Positions 41,684 to 51,629 of a stretch of 64,000 nt of DNA are shown here, piece after piece (position 1 is the first letter of the stretch; each line of letters begins with the position of its first letter). Origin of the DNA: Paracrocinitomix sp039939375 (GTDB lineage: Bacteria > Bacteroidota > Bacteroidia > Flavobacteriales_D > Crocinitomicaceae); contig JBDVJO010000001.1 of NCBI GenBank assembly GCA_039939375.1, positions 124,001 through 188,000 on the forward strand, given 5' to 3'. Under the pieces are notes generated by a model, which did not search any database, was not told the DNA's origin, and saw nothing but the letters and a program-made list of their open reading frames with translations. The position numbers and the translations under genes are program-made.

Positions 41684-42578
41684 ATGGCTCGTAAAAGTAT
41701 TTCTTAATCAGTTTACGTTTGTTCTTTCTTAAATAAACCACAGAAGTTAAACGTCCTTTTGAATCATAGCTGTACTCGGTATCCAGAAACAATTTCCCTT
41801 TTTTGTTTAAAGTTCCTGAAGTAGTAATTTTTCCTTCATTGTTGTAGGCATAAACAAATACTGTTGAATCCCAATCTTTTTTTCCTAATTCAAAATCAAC
41901 CTGCTTTGTACAATTGCCTTTTGCGTCATATTCATAAGTAGAATAAGCGAATCCAGGATAATAATCATGTCTAATCAGTTCATTTTTATCATTGTAAAAC
42001 GAAGTTTGTTTTTTACTCTCTTTGTCGGTGTCAACATGAATTAAGTTTAAGCTGTCATCATAGAGATAATAGTGAATCCAAGGTTCTGAATCAGATGCGC
42101 CCTTGTTATTGTAGAAGTAGCTTTTGGTTTTTTTTCTGCCATCTGCATAGTAGGCATATTTTATATTCGCCATTGAGTGACTTTGATAAATCAACAAGCC
42201 ATCTGAATTATATTCAAACTCCCCTTGTCGGCCAAAGTTTCCAGCAGGTGAAGTCTGAATAAAATGAAATGCGGTCATTCTTCCATCTTGATAATCATAA
42301 CTGAATTGACTATAAGTTGCTTTAGATCCTGATCCCGAGTAGTTGGTTTTACCAATCATCTCGCCTTTTTTATTGTAGATTTCAAATCCAACTAAGCTTG
42401 AGTCCTTATAATTTCCTTTTTTCCGATATTTTGAAGAGTAAATATTCACCTTTTCTATTCCGTCTGTTCGGGCTTCAAAATAGACTTCGTGCTCTTGTTG
42501 TTCTCCCAATAACAGTGTTTCTTGGGCAGTGGCAACACTAACAAATAATAACAGAACTGAAAAAAGCGTATACCTCAT
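41673..42578 (-). CDS. Secreted YD-repeat-like protein
   Basis: A 301-residue exported protein (signal peptide ending SVATAQ). It is built of short strand repeats such as YDYQDGRMTAFHF, YNSDGLLIYQS, YDAKGNCTKQVDF, YNNEGKITTSG and YDSKGRLTSVVYL, the pattern of RHS/YD repeats that wind into a beta-spiral. It is much shorter than toxin-carrying RHS proteins and has no toxin tip or PAAR domain, so it is probably a structural surface protein. It converges with an 11-base overlap on the hydrolase-like gene. Confidence 0.7.
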   Translation of the reverse strand: MRYTLFSVLLLFVSVATAQETLLLGEQQEHEVYFEARTDGIEKVNIYSSKYRKKGNYKDSSLVGFEIYNKKGEMIGKTNYSGSGSKATYSQFSYDYQDGRMTAFHFIQTSPAGNFGRQGEFEYNSDGLLIYQSHSMANIKYAYYADGRKKTKSYFYNNKGASDSEPWIHYYLYDDSLNLIHVDTDKESKKQTSFYNDKNELIRHDYYPGFAYSTYEYDAKGNCTKQVDFELGKKDWDSTVFVYAYNNEGKITTSGTLNKKGKLFLDTEYSYDSKGRLTSVVYLRKNKRKLIKKYFYEPFKE

Positions 42579-42692
42579 AAAGTAAATTTAATTAAAAAGT
42601 CCAGCGAATATCGTGCCTTTCTTTGTGAACAAACTTAACAATAAGTTAATTTCTATTTGATTTAAAAACATGGTGTACCCATTTTTTCGCCG

Positions 42693-42700
42693 TAAATTTG
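42693..42700 (+). promoter_or_regulatory. -7 box of the T9SS type B protein gene
   Basis: TAAATTTG is an exact TAnnTTTG match; transcription would start about 15 bases before the ATG at 42723. Confidence 0.5.
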
Positions 42701-42722
42701 CAGTCTACTTGAAAAAACTTAA

Positions 42723-45635
42723 ATGAAAAACATGAAATTAATCGCGAAGGTGATCAAGAGTTCTCTGCTTGTAATTTTTTTGACTTGCATGAACCAACAG
42801 TCCTTTTCTCAAGTTATTTTCTCTGAACCTTTTGATGAGGCAAATACATCAACCACCGGAACAGACAATACCGGAGGAATTGGTTGGGCCATTACATGTC
42901 CTGGATGTACTGGAAGTTGGGATGTAGATGGTAACCAATGGGTAATCAATAATACAGATGCAGAAGCCTATTGGGAAACTACAAGTCCAATAGATATTAG
43001 CTCATGTGCATTTATTGAAATAACAATTTATATTGAAGCAGATGGTGATTTTGAAGACTGCGGAGCAGGCTGTAATGCTTCAGATTGGATAGCCTTGGAA
43101 ACTAACATAGATGGTGGAGGATGGTTGCCACCTGCAAATTCATATTTATGTAATAATGGATGCCCTGATACGGACATTATATTTTCAACGGGCACTGAAA
43201 CTGGAGAATCTATCACTTATACCACTAACTGTATGGCCGGAGGGTCTGATTTAGAGCTTCGAATATTTGGTCAAAACTGGGCAGGGGCTGAGTATTGGAG
43301 AATAGATGATATTCAGGTTTCTTGTTCAACTGGACCAACTGTTGGAGCAGGATTAGATCAAACTGTTTGTCAAGGTTCAGATGTGACTTTGACGGCAACT
43401 AACCCAGATGTAGCAGTAATCACTTGGGATAATGGAGTTACGGATGGTGTCCCTTTTACACCACCGTTAGGAACAACTACATACACTACTACAGCTACTT
43501 TAGGGGTATGTTCTGCAACTGATCAAGTAGATGTTACAGTAACTGAAGGTCCAACGTTTAGTTTGAATAACACAGATGCAAGTAGTTGTGTAGGGCCTTT
43601 TGATGGCACTATTACAATCGGAAATTTATTTCCTGGTCAGGATTACGATTTGACGTATGATGCTGGAGGAACAGTCGGTCCAACTACACAAACTGCCAAT
43701 GGATCAGGTGAAATAGTGATTACTGGATTGGCACCTGGTTCATACACAGATTTTTTAATTGATTCGTTGGGATGTACGGCTTTTGATGCAACTGTCATTA
43801 ATATCAGCTCTCCGGGCTCTCCTACAGTCGGAGCAGGCGCAGATCAAGTGATTTGTGAAGGGCAGTCGGTGACCTTAACAGCTAATAATCCTGATGTCGC
43901 CGTGATTACTTGGGATAATGGAGTGATTGATGGTGTTCCATTTACACCGGGTGTTGGTTCAGTGAATTACACCGTTACTGGAAATCTGGCTGGATGTATC
44001 TCTACAGATGTCGTAAATGTGACGGTGAATGCCATTCCAACAGCTGCTGTTGATCCGGCAGGACCATTCGCGCCAACAAGTGGTCCACAAACGATAACTG
44101 CATCACCTGCAGGTGGAACATGGTCAGCGGACTGTGGGGCTTGTATAAATGCGACTACAGGGGTTTTTGATCCGGCAGTAGCTGGCGTTGGAACATGGAA
44201 TATATGTTACACGGTTGGAACTGCTCCTTGTGATGATCAAGATTGCATAGATATTACGGTGACGGCAAATTGTTTATTGACGGGTACACCATCTGGTAAT
44301 AATCCAACTTGTTTTGGGTTTAATGATGGATCGGCAACAATTGCAGTTTCTGGAGCAACCGGAAATTTAACTTTTGTAATTACGGATGATCAAGGAACAG
44401 TGGTGAATATTGGCAATAGTAATACGGCAAACAATCTTTCTGAAGGATGGTATTATTTTGATGTCACAGATGAATTCCCATGTAATTATATTGATTCTGT
44501 TCAATTGATTTCACCTTTGCAGATGACTGCTGATTTAGTGGTGACAGATCCATTGTGTTATGGAGTTCCAACAGGTTTAGCAGTAGCTGACACGGTATAT
44601 AATTATACCGGAGCATACGATCAAATATCTTATTTCTGGTCGCCACAAACAGGTGGAACGAATGGTCTAGGAGAAGATACCTTGTTTAGTGCTGGAGAAG
44701 GACAGTATACCTTGCTGATAAACGATCAAAATGGTTGTGATGAGACGTTTGATTTTACCATTACCTATCCAGATTCACTTTATTTACAAGAGTTCGGAAC
44801 TGAGTCGGCCTATTGTAGATTATACGGTTATCAATCTGGAAACGGAGTAGTTTATGCAGCAGCGACCGGAGGGGTTCCTGATTATGACTACCTCTGGACA
44901 AACCTTGGTACTGGCCAAACATCAACAAATACAACTTGGGGTGGTCGAAATCCAGGGCAATTCCAGATTCAGGTAACTGATAATAATGGATGTGTATTGA
45001 CAGAAGAAATCACCCTAGATTCATTAAATCCAATTGCTGACTTTGATTTAACTTCACCTCAATTCTTAACTGCAGGAGTATGTGAAGGAACAGCAGTGGT
45101 GGACGTTCATATCGAAAACTATTCTGAGAACTTTGCTAACCCAAACAATCCAAATGCTGATACAACTTTCTTTTGGAATTTTAATCATGACCTGATGAAC
45201 CCAGGGTTTGGATGGCAGATTTCACATGATGTAAACGAAGTTTATGATACATCTTATGCCACCGGCGGAGTTTATACAATTTGTTTAGTTGCATTGAATA
45301 AAAATGGTTGTTCAGACACGCTATGCAAGCCAATAACAGTATTTGATCCGCTTAGTTTTACAGCACCAAATTTCTTTACTCCAAATGATGATGGAGCGAA
45401 TGATGAATTTACTTTCCAATATTTAGCGCAAGCGGTTAAAGAGTTTAATTGCGTAATCGTGAACAGATGGGGGATAGTGATTGCAGAATTAACGAATATT
45501 TCAGACAGTTGGGATGGAACTGATAAGTCGGGTTCTAAATGCCCGGCTGGCGTTTATTTTTACACTTATTCTGGACAAGCAGAAAATAATGATACTTTTG
45601 AAGGGCAAGGAAATGTGCATTTAATTGAAAAATAA
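42723..45635 (+). CDS. Large secreted protein with T9SS type B (gliding) tail
   Basis: A 970-residue exported protein. After the signal peptide (ending NQQSFSQ) an N-terminal domain of about 170 residues contains GCTGSWDVDGNQW and W/C-rich strands like those in adhesins. Two tandem repeats of about 75 residues, each with GAG-x-DQ and TNPDVAVITWDNGV (about 204-275 and 368-440), are Ig-like or HYR-like. Further beta-rich units follow. The C-terminus (about 880-970) with FFTPNDDGANDEF, IVNRWG and WDGTDKSGSKCPAGVYFY is the gliding-motility-associated T9SS type B domain. A cell-surface adhesin is the likely role. The MFS gene follows by 15 bases. Confidence 0.85.
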   Translation: MKNMKLIAKVIKSSLLVIFLTCMNQQSFSQVIFSEPFDEANTSTTGTDNTGGIGWAITCPGCTGSWDVDGNQWVINNTDAEAYWETTSPIDISSCAFIEITIYIEADGDFEDCGAGCNASDWIALETNIDGGGWLPPANSYLCNNGCPDTDIIFSTGTETGESITYTTNCMAGGSDLELRIFGQNWAGAEYWRIDDIQVSCSTGPTVGAGLDQTVCQGSDVTLTATNPDVAVITWDNGVTDGVPFTPPLGTTTYTTTATLGVCSATDQVDVTVTEGPTFSLNNTDASSCVGPFDGTITIGNLFPGQDYDLTYDAGGTVGPTTQTANGSGEIVITGLAPGSYTDFLIDSLGCTAFDATVINISSPGSPTVGAGADQVICEGQSVTLTANNPDVAVITWDNGVIDGVPFTPGVGSVNYTVTGNLAGCISTDVVNVTVNAIPTAAVDPAGPFAPTSGPQTITASPAGGTWSADCGACINATTGVFDPAVAGVGTWNICYTVGTAPCDDQDCIDITVTANCLLTGTPSGNNPTCFGFNDGSATIAVSGATGNLTFVITDDQGTVVNIGNSNTANNLSEGWYYFDVTDEFPCNYIDSVQLISPLQMTADLVVTDPLCYGVPTGLAVADTVYNYTGAYDQISYFWSPQTGGTNGLGEDTLFSAGEGQYTLLINDQNGCDETFDFTITYPDSLYLQEFGTESAYCRLYGYQSGNGVVYAAATGGVPDYDYLWTNLGTGQTSTNTTWGGRNPGQFQIQVTDNNGCVLTEEITLDSLNPIADFDLTSPQFLTAGVCEGTAVVDVHIENYSENFANPNNPNADTTFFWNFNHDLMNPGFGWQISHDVNEVYDTSYATGGVYTICLVALNKNGCSDTLCKPITVFDPLSFTAPNFFTPNDDGANDEFTFQYLAQAVKEFNCVIVNRWGIVIAELTNISDSWDGTDKSGSKCPAGVYFYTYSGQAENNDTFEGQGNVHLIEK

Positions 45636-45650
45636 CCTTCAAAAGCGCTT

Positions 45651-46934
45651 ATGCAAAACGAATCAATTACGGGTGATCCTGGAAAGGTGAAAAAGAGTTC
45701 ACTTCTCTTTATTTTTATCACAGTTTTAATTGATTTAATGGGGATTGCCATCATTATTCCTGTTATCCCTATACTTATTGAAGAACTTACAGGTCAGGCT
45801 ATAAATGATGCCGGTTTTACTGGTGGGATTTTATATTCAGCTTTTGCTGTGATGCAATTCTTGTTTGCACCATTACTAGGTGAGTTATCTGACAGGTTTG
45901 GAAGACGTCCAGTCTTGTTTATCGCTTTGGGTGGATTAGGTTTAGATTATATTTTTCAGGCATTTGCTCCAACATTATTATGGTTATTTGTCGGTAGAAT
46001 TTTAGCTGGGGTATGTGGCGCTTCTCATACGGTGGCAATGGCATACGTGGCAGATGTATCTACACCTGAAAACAGGGCAAAAAACTTTGGAATGATCGGC
46101 GCAGCATTTGGTATGGGATTCTTTTTAGGTCCAATGTTGGGAGGATGGTGTGCAGAGTTTGGTTATCAGGTTCCTTTTTTAGTCGCAGCAGGAATGGCCT
46201 TATTAAACCTACTATTTGGAATTTTCATCTTGCCTGAATCTTTACCAAAAGAAAAGCGAAGAAAAATGAACTGGAAAAATGTGATTCCGGGTGTTTCACT
46301 TGCAAGCTTAGCTAAGTACAAAACCTTAGGATTGTTGATTGCTGCGTTCGCTTTAGTTGGATTGGCAGGGCAAGTAATGCCATCTGTATGGACATTTTAC
46401 ACAATGGAGGCTTTTGGCTGGGGCCCGAAATGGGTGGGGATCAGCTTAGGGTTTATAGGATTAATGGTAGGCTTAGTGCAAGCCATGGTTACCGGTTGGT
46501 CTGTGAAAAAATTTGGTCAAAAGAAAGTGATCATGTTTGGCTTCATTCTTTGGACTATTGGCATGTTTGCAATTGCTCAAGTAGGGAATCAGTACATTTT
46601 ATTTATTGCCATGATTCCTTATATAGTTGGAGGAATTGCACAGCCTACCATGCAAGGATTCATGTCTAATTCTGTGGGTGACTCTGAGCAAGGAAACCTT
46701 CAAGGGGCTTTAACGAGTTTAATGAGTCTTGCGGCTGTTTTTGCACCATTAATTTACACTTCGATATTTCAAACCTATGCAGATAGAGAAAATCCTAACT
46801 ATTTTCCAGGTGCACCTTTTGTGGCAGGAGGAATTATTTTAGTTGCCGCTACAATGTTCGCTTTTTTTGCTATTCGCAGTATGGGGGATGAAAAAAGTGA
46901 ACCAGTGATTGATGGACCAGAGTTGGCCGAATAA
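45651..46934 (+). CDS. MFS transporter, TCR/Tet family
   Basis: A 427-residue 12-helix major-facilitator protein. The motif A loop between helices 2 and 3 reads GELSDRFGRRPVL, and helix-1 residues LIDLMGIAIIIPVIP fit the TCR/Tet drug:proton antiporters. Helix 5 has GMIGAAFGMGFFLGPMLGG (motif C). Family members export tetracycline and other drugs, but most chromosomal Bacteroidota copies are of unknown substrate, so no resistance is claimed. Located 15 bases after a surface protein gene; ends next to the convergent stop of the next gene. Confidence 0.85.
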   Translation: MQNESITGDPGKVKKSSLLFIFITVLIDLMGIAIIIPVIPILIEELTGQAINDAGFTGGILYSAFAVMQFLFAPLLGELSDRFGRRPVLFIALGGLGLDYIFQAFAPTLLWLFVGRILAGVCGASHTVAMAYVADVSTPENRAKNFGMIGAAFGMGFFLGPMLGGWCAEFGYQVPFLVAAGMALLNLLFGIFILPESLPKEKRRKMNWKNVIPGVSLASLAKYKTLGLLIAAFALVGLAGQVMPSVWTFYTMEAFGWGPKWVGISLGFIGLMVGLVQAMVTGWSVKKFGQKKVIMFGFILWTIGMFAIAQVGNQYILFIAMIPYIVGGIAQPTMQGFMSNSVGDSEQGNLQGALTSLMSLAAVFAPLIYTSIFQTYADRENPNYFPGAPFVAGGIILVAATMFAFFAIRSMGDEKSEPVIDGPELAE

Positions 46935-49088
46935 TTACTGATTCGTTTTAGCCTTAAACTCTTCTTCAGTTAAGAACTCACCGTCATATTCGTAGATGAT
47001 AGACATATTGTCTAATCCATATTCTTTATAACCTTCCCAGCCTTTTATAGCTTCTTCTTTGTTTTCAAATTGCTGAGAATAATATTTGAACGATCCGTCA
47101 AACTCTTTGACAACCTTTACGTTTCCAATGTTAGAAAGGATATCTAATTCCTCATTAGATAAGTCACTGGTAGTACTTGTTAATAACACTCTGAATTTAA
47201 CTTGTGACATGTCAAATGTGTTATTGTTAGGACCAGTAGTAGATGAAGTATCTCTAGGTTCTACAAAGCTGGCGATTTCATTGTCTTCATTATAGTTGTC
47301 AGGTAAATCCTCTGGATTTACACCTGCTTCAGGAAGTGTAACACGTTTAGCACCTTTATAAGCAACGACAAACGCTGATTTATAACCTTTTCCAATCATT
47401 TTCTTTCTCAAGTCGTCAGCATCATCATATTCTTCATAAACACCAGTGTAATAACGTGTAATACCATCCTTACCTGTTGCTTCAGTAATTTCAACACCAG
47501 GGAAGAGTTTGTCGGTGTCTACTTTCTTTTTGAACGCTCCTAACTGAACTCTGAATAAATCAGTTTTTTCTTCTATGTCAGGATTTTCAACACCATTTTT
47601 GATGTTAGCTTGATCAACTTTTTCAATGACTTGGTCATCAACTGGAACGTAAGTCGTTTTGTCAGAACCATCTCTGGCAATCAACTCAACATTGATACCT
47701 TTCTCAGTAAGTGCGTTTTTAGCAGCAACAGCATTTTCAATCTTTTCATACTCTCCTAAGATGTAATATACAGTGTCACCTCTGGTTTCAGTTTTGAAAT
47801 CATTGTATCCTAAATACTCGTGTAATTCGTTAGCACTGATGTCTTTTTGTTCTTTACCAATAATGATTACATATGATAAATCTGTTTTCTTATCTGCATA
47901 AGGATCTTTCAATTGCGGAATACGGTCACCACCAAATTCAACTACCATCTTGTTTTCTACGAAATCATGCTCGTATCCAGTTGAATCATTAAACTCTCTC
48001 CAGTGCTTAGCGATATCTTCTTCAGTCATAGTGACACCAAATTCATCCACATAATTCCCGTCAGGAGTAGCTAGTTCATCATCTCTATAATCCGGAACAC
48101 CATCTCCGTCTCCATCTAGAGGACAACCTTTTTCATCTACTAAAGCTTCTAAAGGAGTGTCAGCACATTCATCCAGGGCGTCTATGACACCATCTTGATC
48201 CCAGTCATTTTGTTCAAAATCAGCATATAACTCAATTCCTTCATCTCCTAACGGATCATTGATATCTTTTCTTGGAAGTTGAAGGTCATAACTTAAAGAA
48301 ACGTAAGTTGTCCAAAGTTTGTCTTTGTAGCCATCTCCATGTCTTTCAGGACCTTGTCCGGCTTGAGAAATATTGTCAATTAAATCAGTAAAGGTCAGGT
48401 AAAAGGTAGAAGCTACTCTGAAATCCCATCTTGGCGATAAGTGCCATTCAGACCCAATTGTAAATGGGATGGCAAAACTTTGCTCTCTGTAATCTCCAAG
48501 ACTATCTAAGTTTTGCTCTCTTAAATCTGTTTCGTAAGTGTAATCCCTTGAAAGCTCAACAGCTGAAGAGGCTAATGGGCTGTCTTCATCAACATTCATA
48601 ATAGACCCATCTGACCAATAATAGTATTGGTTGCCATTGGCGTCATACAAATCTGTTTTTGATAAAAATTCAAAGGAGGTAAATCCAACACCAATAAATG
48701 GATGCAATAAAGATCGCTGCGCTTTTAAAAATGGATGAAAATTATAAAACAATTGAACCCCGGCCATTCTGATACGTGATTCAAAATTTAAATTTCGTGT
48801 TAAGGTTCGCTCGTTGGCTGATATTTTTCCGTAAGACGCTGAGAATTCGGCATTGAAATACTTTGTCATTGGAAAGTTAACGTAAGCTGTACCATAGTAT
48901 CTACTCACTGTTGGTACAAATTTCCTTTGATAATTCTGGATTTCACCATAATAAGCCATAGTTCCAACTCCTAAACCAATTCTTGGTCTAAAAACGGTGC
49001 TCAATGTATCCATTTGAGCGTTTGAACTGAACTGAACCCCTGTAAGTAATAGAAGGGTTATGAGGCTATTTTTCAGGCTAACTTTCAT
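46935..49088 (-). CDS. Outer-membrane barrel with TSP3 and tandem SPOR-like repeats
   Basis: A 717-residue envelope protein. After a signal peptide (ending FSSNAQ) an eight-strand-like outer-membrane barrel covers about 25-270. Next come calcium-binding thrombospondin type-3 repeats with DWDQDGVIDALDECADTP and GDGDGVPDYRDDE (about 287-330). The C-terminal third contains three SPOR-like units (about 408-470, 505-580 and 625-710), each with a Tyr-rich strand (GDTVYYILGEY, ITRYYTGVYEEY, FKYYSQQF). The combination suggests an outer-membrane protein that grips peptidoglycan, as OmpA domains do. Its stop is adjacent to the MFS stop. Confidence 0.75.
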   Translation of the reverse strand: MKVSLKNSLITLLLLTGVQFSSNAQMDTLSTVFRPRIGLGVGTMAYYGEIQNYQRKFVPTVSRYYGTAYVNFPMTKYFNAEFSASYGKISANERTLTRNLNFESRIRMAGVQLFYNFHPFLKAQRSLLHPFIGVGFTSFEFLSKTDLYDANGNQYYYWSDGSIMNVDEDSPLASSAVELSRDYTYETDLREQNLDSLGDYREQSFAIPFTIGSEWHLSPRWDFRVASTFYLTFTDLIDNISQAGQGPERHGDGYKDKLWTTYVSLSYDLQLPRKDINDPLGDEGIELYADFEQNDWDQDGVIDALDECADTPLEALVDEKGCPLDGDGDGVPDYRDDELATPDGNYVDEFGVTMTEEDIAKHWREFNDSTGYEHDFVENKMVVEFGGDRIPQLKDPYADKKTDLSYVIIIGKEQKDISANELHEYLGYNDFKTETRGDTVYYILGEYEKIENAVAAKNALTEKGINVELIARDGSDKTTYVPVDDQVIEKVDQANIKNGVENPDIEEKTDLFRVQLGAFKKKVDTDKLFPGVEITEATGKDGITRYYTGVYEEYDDADDLRKKMIGKGYKSAFVVAYKGAKRVTLPEAGVNPEDLPDNYNEDNEIASFVEPRDTSSTTGPNNNTFDMSQVKFRVLLTSTTSDLSNEELDILSNIGNVKVVKEFDGSFKYYSQQFENKEEAIKGWEGYKEYGLDNMSIIYEYDGEFLTEEEFKAKTNQ

Positions 49089-49182
49089 TGCTAATGACTA
49101 AAGATACGCTAAATGATACCTTAAAATCAAGTATTTTTTCAATATTATTAACAGTCACTTATTTAAAAGGGACGAATACAAT

Positions 49183-50565
49183 TTATTTTTCCTCTTCAGG
49201 AAAGTTGAATTCAAACTTGCTCATGTCCACACTGAAAATGTCTCTCGCTCCGACACCTCCATTAGAAGATGACGAGAAAGTTGAATAAAAAGCTTGCATT
49301 TTTTCAGGATAATAAACGAAATGTGTTTCGTCAGATACAGTATTGATTGGATAACCTAAATTCATTGGTTTGCTCCACTCACCATCTTTGTTTTCAGAAA
49401 CGAATACATCATATCCACCCATTCCCAAATGGCCAGTAGAAGAGAAGAATAAATATTTTTCATCTGGAGTCACATAAACCGTAGTTTCTTGACCTTTCGT
49501 ATTGATTGTTGCTCCCAAATTGGTTGGTTTTCCCCAGTTTTTACCAATTTTCACAGAGGTCCAAATGTCAGCCTTACCTTGACCGCCTTTTCTTTCTGAG
49601 ATATAATACATAGTGTTGCCATCTGCAGTTAAAGAGGGAGCTGCATCAAAAAGAATTGTGTTTAAAGGCTTTCCAATTGGTTTTGGAGAGTTCCAACCAC
49701 CTCGATTATTCAATCTAGCCATAAATAAGTCAGAACTTCTTGTTTTTGGCTTTGGCTTTGCGTTCGCAGTGGTGTTGATGGTTAAATACATGTTTTTACC
49801 ATCCGCGGTAATGAAGCTAATTGCATCAAATCCTGCTGTATTTAGCCTTCTGATAATTTCATGGGTGTTGGTTGCTTCTGTCCAAGATTTTGTTGTGTCA
49901 TTCCAAAAAGAGATATAAATATCTTCAAAATAACGCTCGTCTGCAGGATTTACTCCGCCACCTTTATTGTCTGCTCTTCTTGATGTGAAGTAAAAAGTTT
50001 TACCATCTGCTGACATTACCGGAGAATAATCATCAAAGGCAGAATTAATATCCATACCTAAGTTTTTGATTTCAACTTTCACCGGAGACTTCATGAGCTC
50101 TTTAGCCAATTCACAACTAGAGATTAAGAAATCAATTCTTAATTCTTTTTGTCTGAATTCGCCTAAATCTGGTTTTAACGATTGGAAATTTTCAATTGCC
50201 TTATCCAGTTCAGCTAAACGGTGATAACACATACCTAAAAGATAAGCCGCTTCTGCATCCACTTCAGGATCCATCTTCAAAGCTTCTTCAGCATAATCTT
50301 TTGCTTTCTCGTAGTTTCCAAGTGCCATATGACATTCACCCAGCCAATAAGTAGCCAGTGGATTTTTCTTGTCTTTTACTAAGGCTTCTCTGAATTTTAC
50401 TAATGCCGTTCTGTACGAACCTTCATTAAACATTCGTTTTCCCTCAGAAATAAAATATTGAGCCGTTCCTTTTTCAAAAACACTTGACGTTGAATCAGGT
50501 GGTGTTCCAGCATATGATGCTGCTGAAAAGAATAGTACGGCAAAATAAAAAAGAGCTTTTTTCAT
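49183..50565 (-). CDS. TPR and PD40 beta-propeller envelope protein
   Basis: A 460-residue exported protein (signal about 1-20, ending SYAG). Residues 30-150 form TPR repeats (ALVKFREALVKDKKNPLA, YEKAKDYAEEALKMDP, LDKAIENFQSLKPD). Residues about 185-440 have PD40/WD40-like strands: SPVMSADGKTFYFTSRR, FITADGKNMYLTIN, PSLTADGNTMYYISERKGG, VTPDEKYLFFSSTGHLGMGGYDVF. This TPR plus propeller order is that of the N-terminal part of PorE-like T9SS-linked proteins, but the OmpA-like peptidoglycan domain is missing. It precedes the barrel/SPOR gene by 94 bases and may work with it. Confidence 0.75.
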   Translation of the reverse strand: MKKALFYFAVLFFSAASYAGTPPDSTSSVFEKGTAQYFISEGKRMFNEGSYRTALVKFREALVKDKKNPLATYWLGECHMALGNYEKAKDYAEEALKMDPEVDAEAAYLLGMCYHRLAELDKAIENFQSLKPDLGEFRQKELRIDFLISSCELAKELMKSPVKVEIKNLGMDINSAFDDYSPVMSADGKTFYFTSRRADNKGGGVNPADERYFEDIYISFWNDTTKSWTEATNTHEIIRRLNTAGFDAISFITADGKNMYLTINTTANAKPKPKTRSSDLFMARLNNRGGWNSPKPIGKPLNTILFDAAPSLTADGNTMYYISERKGGQGKADIWTSVKIGKNWGKPTNLGATINTKGQETTVYVTPDEKYLFFSSTGHLGMGGYDVFVSENKDGEWSKPMNLGYPINTVSDETHFVYYPEKMQAFYSTFSSSSNGGVGARDIFSVDMSKFEFNFPEEEK

Positions 50566-50583
50566 ATTTAATTATTTACATTT

Positions 50584-50591
50584 CAAATATA
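50584..50591 (-). promoter_or_regulatory. -7 box of the TPR/PD40 gene
   Basis: TATATTTG on the minus strand, exact TAnnTTTG, 18 bases before the ATG at 50565, in the short gap after the EI24-like gene. Confidence 0.5.
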
Positions 50592-50592
50592 A

Positions 50593-51522
50593 CTAATTTG
50601 ATGATTCAGCTTGCGTATCATCTGTTTCTTTAGTTTCTGTTGTTTTTTCTTCGTTAGAAGTGACCTGTTTTTTGTGTGCATATTGGTTTTTTGATAAATC
50701 TACCAAATCATGAATAGACATGGTTGAAGATACCACTGCTGCCAACGGTGCAATAGCCACTAACGAGAATGTAATTACAACAACTGTGCCCCAGAAGATT
50801 TGCGAATTAGTATCAATAGGTGCGCTTTGGAACGAATTCCAAGAAAATAAAAAGCTATAAAAGCAAATAGAAAAGACACTTCCTAAGGCAAAAGCAAGCC
50901 CCTTATGTCTAGAAACGAAGTGTATACTTTGAGCAATATTCAATCGTCTTCTTTCATTTACGTAGTCAATAAAACCGAATCCGTAAAAATAGAATCCCAC
51001 AATCATTGGAAGTACATACACTAAAATAAAGTTGGCCGGACCAGTTAAGAATGATCCAATCACAATTACTGCAATGATAATCGTGTATTCAACTAATATT
51101 AAACGCATGTTCAGTCGAATCGCACGTTTGATATCTTTCACTAATTGCATGAAATTCCAAGGGTATTTATTGCCAACTAAGATGGCTTCTACCTTTTCTG
51201 ACACCACGGCCAGAACAGGAGAGAGCAGGATAATTACGAAGTAAATGGTGGATTTTGTAAAGAGATAATACATTTTTTGGTAAAAAATCATTTTTAATGT
51301 CATCCAGGTCAAACCATTCAAAGTTGTTATTTCGTCAATGTTATGTTTTATATCATACCCAACGGAACCTTCTAGTTTTTCAAAATATGTGCCTAACCAA
51401 TAAAAACACACAAATAAAATCATAGGGAAAATCAAAAACCAATAAAGGCGATTGGCAAAAATGAACTTTAAGCCATTCCAGTAATTTTTATATCCTAAAC
51501 CTAAGAGTTTGAAAAAGTTCAT
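50593..51522 (-). CDS. EI24/CysZ-like membrane protein
   Basis: A 309-residue inner-membrane protein with about six hydrophobic segments (near 25-45, 70-105, 140-180, 205-225, 245-275). The N-terminal GYKNYWNGLKFIFANRLYWFLIFP and the central FIDYVNERRRLNIAQSIHFVSRHKGLAFALG block match the EI24/CysZ family, whose CysZ member imports sulfate. The C-terminus is a charged tail rich in Glu, Lys and Thr. No cysteine-pathway gene is next to it, so the sulfate role is uncertain. Confidence 0.7.
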   Translation of the reverse strand: MNFFKLLGLGYKNYWNGLKFIFANRLYWFLIFPMILFVCFYWLGTYFEKLEGSVGYDIKHNIDEITTLNGLTWMTLKMIFYQKMYYLFTKSTIYFVIILLSPVLAVVSEKVEAILVGNKYPWNFMQLVKDIKRAIRLNMRLILVEYTIIIAVIVIGSFLTGPANFILVYVLPMIVGFYFYGFGFIDYVNERRRLNIAQSIHFVSRHKGLAFALGSVFSICFYSFLFSWNSFQSAPIDTNSQIFWGTVVVITFSLVAIAPLAAVVSSTMSIHDLVDLSKNQYAHKKQVTSNEEKTTETKETDDTQAESSN

Positions 51523-51629
51523 CTATTGATTTTGCAGTAAAAATACGAATGCAATTGAAAAATGAACGAAGTCTTTCATTAAAATTCATTCAAGCGAAAA
51601 CAAATTGCTAATTTTAACTGAAAATTCTT

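Noticed and set aside
43380..43990. Repeated DNA that might be a CRISPR-like array
   Set aside because: The repeats encode protein units in one frame, are long and few, and have no regular short spacers.
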